Part shown: piece by piece, positions 1 through 5,103 of the stretch | Position numbering within the stretch: the first letter of the stretch is position 1 | Layout: every line of letters begins with the position of its first letter | Assembly (NCBI GenBank): GCA_947630525.1 | Contig: CANRHW010000120.1 | Coordinates: forward strand, 1 to 5,103 | Source of the DNA: an uncultured Clostridia bacterium | GTDB taxonomy: Bacteria; Bacillota; Clostridia; UMGS1883 | Length of the DNA stretch: 5,103 nucleotides | Direction: 5' to 3' | Made by a program: the position numbers and the translations under genes | The notes under the pieces: generated by a model | Told to the model about the DNA's origin: nothing | Seen by the model: only the letters and a program-made list of their open reading frames with translations | The model's database searches: none

Positions 1-7
1 TATGTGT

Positions 8-45
8 GAAGAAGCCATCCCTGCTTACGCTGAGATGGCTTCTTC
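8..45. repeat. 12-bp perfect inverted repeat (stem-loop)
   Basis: Bases 8-19 and 34-45 are perfect reverse complements (GAAGAAGCCATC and GATGGCTTCTTC) around a 14-base loop. No T-run follows on either strand, so on its own this is not a standard intrinsic terminator. It lies 9 bases before the 55-84 terminator. It may be part of the 3' untranslated region of a plus-strand gene beyond the left edge, or part of the tail of the tRNA transcript on the minus strand. The structure is certain in the sequence; its role is unknown. Confidence 0.6.
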
Positions 46-54
46 GACAGTCTG

Positions 55-84
55 ACAGACACCACAAGGTGTCTGTTTCTTTTT
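55..84 (+). terminator. Rho-independent terminator for a plus-strand gene left of the window
   Basis: The stem pairs 55-63 with 68-76 (nine base pairs, core CAGACACC/GGTGTCTG) around the tetraloop ACAA. On the plus strand it runs directly into TTTCTTTTT (76-84), as an intrinsic terminator should. On the minus strand no T-run follows the hairpin. The signal therefore fits a gene entering from the left edge. The T-run ends two bases short of the 3' end of the convergent tRNA gene, so the two transcription units meet almost end to end. Confidence 0.75.
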
Positions 85-86
85 GT

Positions 87-164
<78 letters not shown>

Positions 165-193
165 ATATCGGCTATCTTTCCGACAGCAAAGGT

Positions 194-222
194 ATTATAT
201 CACACTAAGAGGCTTTTGTCAA
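194..222 (-). promoter_or_regulatory. Perfect-consensus sigma-A promoter of the initiator tRNA
   Basis: On the minus strand the -35 box TTGACA (217-222) and the -10 box TATAAT (194-199) both match consensus exactly, with the optimal 17-base spacer. The expected start is near the G at 187, giving a 5' leader of about 22 bases before the mature tRNA at 164. The region directly upstream (223-240) is rich in T and A tracts, as in an UP element that contacts the RNA polymerase alpha subunit. Such strength is typical of stable-RNA genes. No operator-like palindrome overlaps the boxes. Confidence 0.93.
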
Positions 223-228
223 GGTGTT

Positions 229-256
229 TTTTCAAAAAAATCAGGCCTTTTGAAAA
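229..256. repeat. A/T-rich inverted repeat upstream of the tRNA promoter
   Basis: TTTTCAAAA at 229-237 is the exact reverse complement of TTTTGAAAA at 248-256, with a 10-base centre that includes AGGCCT. Each arm is nearly self-complementary. It lies just upstream of the -35 box and more likely acts as bent or UP-element DNA than as a terminator, because no T-run follows it on either strand. The function is inferred only. Confidence 0.4.
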
Positions 257-284
257 CATATTATTTTCTGGACATATTATTTTC
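256..284. repeat. Tandem 13-bp direct repeat, 16-bp period
   Basis: ACATATTATTTTC occurs at 256-268 and again, without mismatch, at 272-284, separated by three bases (TGG). It lies about 35 to 60 bases upstream of the tRNA -35 box and downstream of the spoIVB stop codon. Two identical half-turn-offset sites could bind a protein, or the repeat could be a small slippage duplication. No known operator is recognised. Confidence 0.55.
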
Positions 285-319
285 GTGGGACGCACCTTTC
301 ACGGAAAATTACAGGACAA

Positions 320-360
320 TGCCGCATAGAGTTCGCGCCCATATGCGCCGCAAATTTTTT
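320..360 (+). terminator. Possible plus-strand terminator-like hairpin
   Basis: Bases 320-328 (TGCCGCATA) pair with 342-352 (TATGCGCCGCA) as nine base pairs interrupted by a two-base bulge (348-349), with a 13-base loop. The plus strand then reads AA followed by six T (355-360). The orientation is opposite to spoIVB and no plus-strand gene is seen nearby, so its purpose is unclear. On the minus strand the stem is not followed by a T-run, so it is a poor terminator for spoIVB. Confidence 0.35.
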
Positions 361-387
361 AACCTAAAAGATACGTCCCAATTTGAC

Positions 388-1557
388 CTACCCCGCCAGC
401 TCTCCGGCCCGGTCGAGCATATTTTCAATAAACACTCCATAGCCGCAGGTCGGGTCGTTGACCAGCACATGAGTTACCGCGCCGACGAGCTTGCCGTTTT
501 GTATTATAGGGCTGCCGCTCATGCCCTGGATTATGCCGCCGGTGAGTTCCAGCAGCCTTGGGTCCGTAATTTCCAACAAAATGCCCTTGGTCACATTGCC
601 GAGACGGTTGACCCGCAGCACCCGAATGTCGTAATAACTGCGTCCCTCGCCCACATCGCAGATTATCTGCGCACCGCCCACCTCAACATCGCCTGCAAGC
701 CCGACGGGATAGGTCTCCCCGCCGCCGGGATCGTTCAAAGTGCGGCCGAAAATGCCGCAATCCGTATTGCTCTCAATAGTACCCAGAGTATCGGCCCCGG
801 TTACAAAGGCCCCCGTTATCTCGCCCGGACTGCCGCGGCGGCCTTTCACTACCGACGCAACGACGCTTTTTTCTATCGTGCCTTTCCGCACCGGGAAGCG
901 AACGCCGGTCTCGCTTTCGCTGACGCCGTGACCCAGTGCGCCATAGACGCCGGTTTCTCGGTCAACAAAGGTCAGCGTGCCAACTCCGGCGGCGCTGTCA
1001 CGCACCCAGATGCCAAGCCTCGTTTGCCCGTCCTCGCAAGGTACGCAGGCCGCGCTGACATTGAGCCGGCGTTCGTCCCTTAGAACTTCAAGGGTGACGG
1101 CTTCGCCGGAGGCTACGGCGGAAAAATCGTGAAAACTCTCCACGGGTCTTCCGTCGACGGTAACTATCACATCGCCCTTTTCCAACTCGCCGCCGGGATA
1201 AAAGTCCGCAAAACCGATGACCACCACTCCTCGGCCCACCAGCTTTATGCCAACAAGGTCGCCCGCGGCGGTAAGGCTTTTGGGGCTGACAACGCGTATA
1301 TGCACACGGCGATTGGCAAGGCCGCCCAGCAGGGAAAGCTGGGCCTCGTACTCGCCCTCGTCATAGGCCACAACGGTTTCGGCGGAAGTGTCGATGGCCG
1401 CCGGCAAATCGTCGAGCCGCACTCCCCGTGCCACGCTCCGGCTTTGGGGCAGGCCGGAAAACATCACCAGTTCCCGTGGCAGGGAGCCGGAAAAGTTCAC
1501 AAAATACACGAGAGCGCATATGGCTCCCGCAAAAAATATTCGTCTGACGTACCGCAT
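388..1557 (-). CDS. spoIVB: SpoIVB peptidase (serine peptidase family S55)
   Basis: In Bacillus, SpoIVB is made in the forespore and secreted into the space between the two spore membranes. There it cleaves SpoIVFA and so releases the SpoIVFB protease that activates sigma-K. The 389-residue product has an N-terminal membrane anchor at about residues 7-22 (hydrophobic after MRYVRR), a PDZ domain at about 100-165 and an S55 peptidase domain from about 180 to the end. The catalytic triad can be placed by family motifs: His210 in GALGHG, Asp332 in EITDPR and Ser347 in GMSGSP, 15 residues after the Asp as in Bacillus. The C-terminal block GAVTHVLVNDPTCGYGVF is a family signature. The length is slightly below the 426 residues of the Bacillus protein. 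The ATG at 1555-1557 follows GGAGG (1564-1568) by six bases; the stop is TAG. It lies 160 bases after hemZ and next to a tRNA gene, not between recN and spo0A. No convincing sporulation promoter was found upstream. Confidence 0.95.
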   Translation of the reverse strand: MRYVRRIFFAGAICALVYFVNFSGSLPRELVMFSGLPQSRSVARGVRLDDLPAAIDTSAETVVAYDEGEYEAQLSLLGGLANRRVHIRVVSPKSLTAAGDLVGIKLVGRGVVVIGFADFYPGGELEKGDVIVTVDGRPVESFHDFSAVASGEAVTLEVLRDERRLNVSAACVPCEDGQTRLGIWVRDSAAGVGTLTFVDRETGVYGALGHGVSESETGVRFPVRKGTIEKSVVASVVKGRRGSPGEITGAFVTGADTLGTIESNTDCGIFGRTLNDPGGGETYPVGLAGDVEVGGAQIICDVGEGRSYYDIRVLRVNRLGNVTKGILLEITDPRLLELTGGIIQGMSGSPIIQNGKLVGAVTHVLVNDPTCGYGVFIENMLDRAGELAG

Positions 1558-1623
1558 ACGCCACCTCCGGTAAACGTTCTTCTTTAATACTGTTCCTCAA
1601 AGGCTCCCCCGTGCTCAGGCGCT

Positions 1624-1643
1624 AAAAAGCCGCCGCGAACGGC
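1624..1643 (-). terminator. Weak hairpin plus T-run after hemZ (possible terminator or attenuator)
   Basis: On the minus strand GCCG (1640-1643) can pair with CGGC (1629-1632), directly followed by five T (1624-1628). Alternatively GCCG pairs with CGGC at 1632-1635 around a TTCG tetraloop. Either stem is only four base pairs, so termination would be weak and partial. The site lies in the 160-base hemZ-spoIVB gap (1558-1717). That gap otherwise holds the spoIVB ribosome binding site and no recognisable small gene. Confidence 0.25.
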
Positions 1644-1717
1644 ATATTTTATTGAGGTTAAGTATAATTATCTCCGAAACGCGCCGCCGGTATTCATAAT
1701 GGCTCGAAGCGGTATGC

Positions 1718-3127
1718 TCAGTTTTGAGCCAAAAACTCTTTTATAAATTCTTTCTTTTGTATAATTTCGTCTATTCGGTTTACATAATCACCGGCCTCTT
1801 TGGGATTGAAAATGCGCTCGATGCGGTCGCCGCGCACCAGCTTGGTAGAAGCGCCGCCGCCCATGGCAAGAATGGAGTGGACCTCCTCCATTATGTAAAC
1901 ATTATACAGGCACTCGCTGCCGGGTTTGGCAAAGCCCACGTTTTCAAGGTTGCCGAGGGTGTTTTTCTGCTTGTACATATAGTAGGGCTCGGCGCCGTAC
2001 TCCCTCATGCGGCGGCGGCAGAGCTCCATCATTTCGTTGACGTTTTCGGCAAAACGCAGCTTTTCAAAGTCGCCGCGCAGGCGTGCGGCCCGCTTTAGGT
2101 ACATGGTATGTACGGTTATGGCCTCGGGCGAAAGGGCCGTAACGCGGTCAAGGGTTTCGTCCAGCATGGCAGGCGTTTCGCCGGGCAGGCCAAGTATCAA
2201 ATCGGCGTTTATTATCTCCATGCCCTCCCGCCGGGCAAGCTCAAAGGCCCGCTCAACATCCTCGGGACTGTGGCGGCGGCCAATGGCGTCAAGGGTTATT
2301 TGGTGCATGGTCTGGGGATTGATGCTAATTCGGCGTATTCCGTTTTTGCTTAGCATGGCCATCATTTCCGGCGTAAGGGTGTCGGGGCGGCCGGCCTCAA
2401 CGGTCAGCTCCCGCAAATCAGACATATCAAAGGAGCTTTTAAGGGTGCGGATGAGCCTTTCCAAAAGCTCCGCCGGTATGGCGGTGGGCGTACCCCCGCC
2501 AAAGTAGGCGGATATGGGCCTGAGCCCCAGCTCGGCAGCAATTTCGCCGCAGCGGCGTATTTCCCGTTCGCACGCGTCCACGTAAGGGTACAGGAATTTA
2601 TTGTTGTGGGTCAGGGCCTGGGAGATAAACGAGCAGTAGGCGCAGCGGGTGGGGCAAAAGGGTATGCCCACATAAAGGCTGACGGCCTTTTCGCCGGCCA
2701 GACTGATAATGTCCTTTTCCCTGAGTGCAACGTCAAGACTGAGCCGCGCACGGTCGGGCTCTATCCAGTATTCGCTTTGCAGCAGGGATACGGTCTCGCC
2801 GCCGGTCCGGCCCTCGTCCAGCAGCATACGGGCCAGCTTGGCCGGACGTATGCCGGTAGAAATGCCCCAGGGCGTGGGCATATTGGAAATTTCCTTACAG
2901 GCCAGGAGCACGGACTTTTTGACAGCGTTGGACAGCTCTTTTTTGCCGGCGTTTTCCGGCACGGGCCAGCTTCCCCTACCTGTCAGGCCGCCGGCCGTCA
3001 CCGAAGCCGAGGATATGCCGCCCTCTACCGAACATTCGGCGCTGACATCCGAGCGTACATCAAAAAAGAGCTGAACAACCTGCTCTACCGCCGTTGAAAG
3101 TTCATGCCCTTTTGTTGTTATCTTCAT
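1718..3127 (-). CDS. hemZ: HemZ-type oxygen-independent coproporphyrinogen III dehydrogenase-like radical SAM protein
   Basis: This protein belongs to the HemN/HemW/HemZ group, which uses a [4Fe-4S] cluster and S-adenosylmethionine. HemZ is annotated as an oxygen-independent coproporphyrinogen III dehydrogenase of haem synthesis, but this activity is not firm for the family. The 469-residue protein has a family-specific N-terminal region (1-145, with PWGISTGIRPAK at 86-97). The radical SAM barrel follows, with the cluster motif CPTRCAYC (Cys158, Cys162, Cys165) and the SAM-binding GGGTPT at 210-215. Other group motifs are VEAGRPDT (243-250), ILGLPGET (311-318) and the HemZ mark PYYMYKQKN (381-389). 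The length is normal. The ATG at 3125-3127 follows GAGGA (3134-3138) by six bases. That binding site overlaps the TGA stop of the hydrolase gene and only nine bases separate the genes, so translational coupling is likely. No other haem-synthesis gene is in the window, so a role as a haem chaperone or in another radical reaction remains possible. Confidence 0.93.
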   Translation of the reverse strand: MKITTKGHELSTAVEQVVQLFFDVRSDVSAECSVEGGISSASVTAGGLTGRGSWPVPENAGKKELSNAVKKSVLLACKEISNMPTPWGISTGIRPAKLARMLLDEGRTGGETVSLLQSEYWIEPDRARLSLDVALREKDIISLAGEKAVSLYVGIPFCPTRCAYCSFISQALTHNNKFLYPYVDACEREIRRCGEIAAELGLRPISAYFGGGTPTAIPAELLERLIRTLKSSFDMSDLRELTVEAGRPDTLTPEMMAMLSKNGIRRISINPQTMHQITLDAIGRRHSPEDVERAFELARREGMEIINADLILGLPGETPAMLDETLDRVTALSPEAITVHTMYLKRAARLRGDFEKLRFAENVNEMMELCRRRMREYGAEPYYMYKQKNTLGNLENVGFAKPGSECLYNVYIMEEVHSILAMGGGASTKLVRGDRIERIFNPKEAGDYVNRIDEIIQKKEFIKEFLAQN

Positions 3128-3136
3128 ATTAATTCC

Positions 3137-3745
3137 TCATTTCACGTAGGGATTGTACCTTTTTTCAAACCCCACAGTGGTACTGGGTCCATGGCCGGTA
3201 TATATGACCGTCTCGTCGGCAAAGCTGCCGAGCACCCGGCGGACTGAGGACAGCTCGTCCTCCATGCTGCCAAAGTCATAACGCCCTATGCTGCACCTGA
3301 ATATCAAATCGCCGCCGAATATACAGTTATCCATGGCGTAAATCACCCCGCCGCCGCTGTGGCCGGGAGTGTGCATGACCTTAAATTCAAGGGGGCCAAA
3401 GGACAGCAAGTCGCCGTCGTCAACAAAGAAGTCCACCTCAAAGGCTTCGGGCGCAGGGGAGCGGGTCAAAAAACAAAGGCTGTCACGGCTGCCAATCATA
3501 TGCTGGTCGTTTTTGTGCATATACACCTTGGCGCCCGTCTCCTCCTTTATGCGCCTGACCGCGCCGATATGGTCATAATGGCCGTGAGTGAGGAGGATTG
3601 CCGCCAAATTAAGCCCATTAAGGCGCGAGAGTATCTTATCGGCCTGATCCCCCGGGTCAACCAGTACGGCCGTGCCTCCGCCGGTAACAAGATAGCAATT
3701 TGTATCAAGAGGGCCCACGGTTATGATTTCAACATTGGTATCCAT
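3137..3745 (-). CDS. MBL-fold metallo-hydrolase (glyoxalase II-like)
   Basis: This is a cytoplasmic metallo-beta-lactamase-fold hydrolase of the YqgX/GloB-like type, expected to hydrolyse a thioester or similar bond with two metal ions. The natural substrate is unknown. The 202-residue product keeps the full ligand set: HGHYDH (His54, His56, Asp58, His59), His129 in HTPGHS, Asp146 in FGGDLIF and His185 in YTGHGP. It is about the length of the minimal MBL fold and lacks the C-terminal extension of true hydroxyacylglutathione hydrolases, so glutathione is not an expected substrate. I chose the ATG at 3743-3745 over the in-frame GTG at 3749-3751. GGAGG (3753-3757) is seven bases from the ATG but only one base from the GTG. 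The gene is the middle one of the operon, 27 bases after the DUF512 gene and nine before hemZ. An MBL gene next to hemZ is a familiar pairing in Firmicutes. Confidence 0.92.
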   Translation of the reverse strand: MDTNVEIITVGPLDTNCYLVTGGGTAVLVDPGDQADKILSRLNGLNLAAILLTHGHYDHIGAVRRIKEETGAKVYMHKNDQHMIGSRDSLCFLTRSPAPEAFEVDFFVDDGDLLSFGPLEFKVMHTPGHSGGGVIYAMDNCIFGGDLIFRCSIGRYDFGSMEDELSSVRRVLGSFADETVIYTGHGPSTTVGFEKRYNPYVK

Positions 3746-3751
3746 TCTCAC

Positions 3752-3757
3752 ACCTCC
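3752..3757 (-). promoter_or_regulatory. Ribosome binding site deciding the MBL hydrolase start
   Basis: GGAGGT on the minus strand is well placed for the ATG at 3745 (seven bases from GGAGG). It sits almost on top of the upstream GTG at 3751, which would add only two residues. This spacing supports the shorter protein beginning MDTNVEI. Confidence 0.85.
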
Positions 3758-3772
3758 GCGACAGCGCGTTTT

Positions 3773-5086
3773 TCACATCAATTCTATATCCAGCAGCTTT
3801 TCCAGCAAATCAAAGCCGTCATTGCCGGCGGGAACTATCTTTACGTTAAGGGCGGCCTCAAGCTGAGGCACCGTTATGTCGTCCAGCAGCACGTCGGTGC
3901 CGTCTCGCAGCATATCCTGAGAGATGACGGCGCAGTCGCCCAAATCCCGGCCCCTGAGCTGGCCGATAATGTCACAGCCGCACAGCAGGCCGGCCACGGT
4001 TATGCTCTCACCGAAAAAGCGATTAACTATCACCGCCACGTCCACGGTGACGTTGGGATATTTTGACATCACCATGGCGGCGAAGCTCTCCATAAGCGGC
4101 CCGGCGGCCACGCCCGTTATCACCGTTACCCGCCTGTCGGGGAGCTTATCCGGGCCATGACTGAGCGCGGCGGCAAATTCCTCCTTCAGCGAGGCGATGA
4201 GCCCAACGCCGTTTTCTATCTGCGGGTAGCCGTCGTAGCTCTCGCCGTCGGGTATGGGCAGGCCGGCCTTGATATACAGCTCGTCGGCCGCATAGACAAA
4301 GCCGCGGCCCGTTTCGGCCCGCGCTCTCCGCTGCCACTGCTCGACGATGGCTATGGTCTCGGCGGCCTTTTCGGGACTGACCGGCGTCATGGGGGTAAGC
4401 CCTTTGCGGTGAGCGGTAAGGCCCAGCGGCACCACCGATACGCTGATTATATTTTCCCGCAGCTCATAAAGGCCCTCGAGGGTAAAGCGCAGCTCGCCGC
4501 CGTCGTTGTACTCGGGGCAGAGGACGATCTGGCAGTTCATCATTATGCCGCTGTCCGCAAAGCGCTTCATTATACCCGGAAGTAAACGGGCCCGGGGATT
4601 TTTAAGCATTCTCACGCGCAGCTCCGGGTTCATGGTATGAACCGAAATATTTATGGGGCTGACCCGCAGCCGAATGAGCCGGTCGATATCCGCGTCCTTT
4701 AGGTTGGTCAGGGTGACATAATTGCCCTGGAAAAACGACATACGGGTGTCGTCGTCCTTAAAGTAGAGGCTATCCCTCATGCCCGGCGGGAGCTGGTCGA
4801 TAAAGCAGAAAACGCAGGCGTTGGCGCAGCGCTGGGCCTTGTCCATAAGGCCGCTGTCAAACTCAACTCCAAGGTCGTCGTAGGCGTCCTTTTCAAAATC
4901 CAGCTCCACTATCTCCCCTTGACGCGTCTGAATTTTCAGCACGATATCCTCGTCATTCATAAGATAGCGGTAATCAAGCACGTCATGGACCTCCTCGCCG
5001 TTGACCGCAAGGAGCACGTCGCCGGGTTCAAGCCCAAGCTCCGCCGCTATGGAATTTTCATAAACCGTTTTTATTCTGGCGGGCAC
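3773..5086 (-). CDS. DUF512 family radical SAM protein with N-terminal PDZ-like domain
   Basis: This is a conserved protein of unknown reaction, common in Clostridia and related to a cyanobacterial FeS oxidoreductase family. The 437 residues show a PDZ-like domain at about 1-60 (SIAAELGLEPGDVLLAVNG). A radical SAM core follows, with the cluster motif CANACVFC (Cys87, Cys91, Cys94, spacing CX3CX2C) directly followed by FIDQLPPGMRDSLYFKDDD. Barrel segments include NYVTLTNL, SPINISVHTMNPELR and NCQIVLCPEYNDG. The DUF512 region covers about 220-430, with VVPLGLTAHR, the TGVAAGP loop and VIVNRFFGESITVAGLL. It has no signal peptide or membrane segment, so it is probably cytoplasmic. The length is normal for the family. 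The start is GTG at 5084-5086, seven bases after GGAGG (5094-5098); the stop is TGA. It is the first visible gene of the operon. In many Clostridia its neighbour is the GTPase gene der, but here it precedes an MBL hydrolase and hemZ. The substrate is unknown. Confidence 0.94.
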   Translation of the reverse strand: MPARIKTVYENSIAAELGLEPGDVLLAVNGEEVHDVLDYRYLMNDEDIVLKIQTRQGEIVELDFEKDAYDDLGVEFDSGLMDKAQRCANACVFCFIDQLPPGMRDSLYFKDDDTRMSFFQGNYVTLTNLKDADIDRLIRLRVSPINISVHTMNPELRVRMLKNPRARLLPGIMKRFADSGIMMNCQIVLCPEYNDGGELRFTLEGLYELRENIISVSVVPLGLTAHRKGLTPMTPVSPEKAAETIAIVEQWQRRARAETGRGFVYAADELYIKAGLPIPDGESYDGYPQIENGVGLIASLKEEFAAALSHGPDKLPDRRVTVITGVAAGPLMESFAAMVMSKYPNVTVDVAVIVNRFFGESITVAGLLCGCDIIGQLRGRDLGDCAVISQDMLRDGTDVLLDDITVPQLEAALNVKIVPAGNDGFDLLEKLLDIELM

Positions 5087-5090
5087 GGGG

Positions 5091-5099
5091 CCACCTCCC
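5091..5099 (-). promoter_or_regulatory. Ribosome binding site for the GTG-started DUF512 gene
   Basis: GGGAGGTGG on the minus strand gives a near-perfect match to the 16S rRNA tail. Its GGAGG core ends seven bases before the GTG at 5086. This supports GTG as the true start even though only 17 bases of upstream sequence are present. The operon promoter lies outside the window. Confidence 0.85.
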
Positions 5100-5103
5100 T
5101 ACT

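Noticed and set aside
250..1083. Long plus-strand open frame (277 codons) opposite spoIVB
   Set aside because: It is the mirror of the real peptidase gene. It has no ribosome binding site or recognisable domain, its product is a low-complexity Ala/His/Arg-rich sequence, and it exists because GC-rich codons on the minus strand leave few stops on the other strand. The same holds for the plus-strand frames at 1129-1587, 1724-2507, 2606-3097, 3359-4066 and 3924-4585.
1361..1600. Minus-strand 79-codon frame overlapping the start of spoIVB
   Set aside because: It overlaps the SpoIVB signal-anchor region in another frame, no strong ribosome binding site is seen before it, and the product resembles nothing known. 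spoIVB itself has an ideal start.
1661..1696. Possible promoter for spoIVB in the hemZ-spoIVB gap
   Set aside because: On the minus strand TATACT (1661-1666) resembles a -10 box but has no -35 at 16-18 bases. TGAATA (1691-1696) resembles a sigma-G -35 box but is not followed by a CATnnTA-like -10 at the right distance. A perfect TATAAT on the plus strand (1663-1668) also lacks a -35 and leads to no plus-strand gene.
3746..3751. Upstream GTG start for the MBL hydrolase
   Set aside because: The ribosome binding site core ends only one base before this GTG, too close for initiation, while the ATG at 3745 has ideal spacing.
4146..4337. Minus-strand 63-codon frame within the DUF512 gene
   Set aside because: It lies in another frame inside a well-supported gene and has an Arg/Gly-rich translation with no motif.

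Overview
This window looks like an ordinary chromosomal stretch of a spore-forming, Gram-positive anaerobe in the class Clostridia. The evidence is a SpoIVB sporulation peptidase, a HemZ-type radical SAM protein, a DUF512 radical SAM protein (typical of Clostridia and some other anaerobes or cyanobacteria), and strong GGAGG ribosome binding sites. The coding regions are clearly richer in G+C than the gaps. I cannot name a genus from the sequence alone.

Every gene lies on the minus strand, so transcription runs from right to left. First comes a 437-residue PDZ-radical SAM-DUF512 protein (3773-5086, GTG start). It is followed after 27 bases by a 202-residue metallo-beta-lactamase-fold hydrolase (3137-3745) and after a further 9 bases by HemZ (1718-3127). 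These three form a tight operon. Its promoter must lie beyond the right edge, because only 17 bases precede the first start codon. After a 160-base gap comes the spoIVB peptidase gene (388-1557). After a 223-base gap comes an initiator tRNA gene (87-164), which has its own perfect-consensus sigma-A promoter (194-222).

At the far left (8-84) are two consecutive hairpins. The second is followed by a T-rich run on the plus strand, so it probably ends a plus-strand gene lying beyond the left edge and converging on the tRNA gene.

The three operon proteins do not form an obvious pathway. Two are [4Fe-4S]/SAM radical enzymes, and the third is a small zinc or iron hydrolase between them. SpoIVB is the signalling protease that, in Bacillus, triggers pro-sigma-K processing during spore formation. 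Here it is away from its usual neighbours recN and spo0A.

I found no new multi-gene system. The most notable local observation is a one-base insertion in the T stem of the initiator tRNA gene. Next are the unusual location of spoIVB and some unexplained repeats and hairpins in the 165-387 gap.
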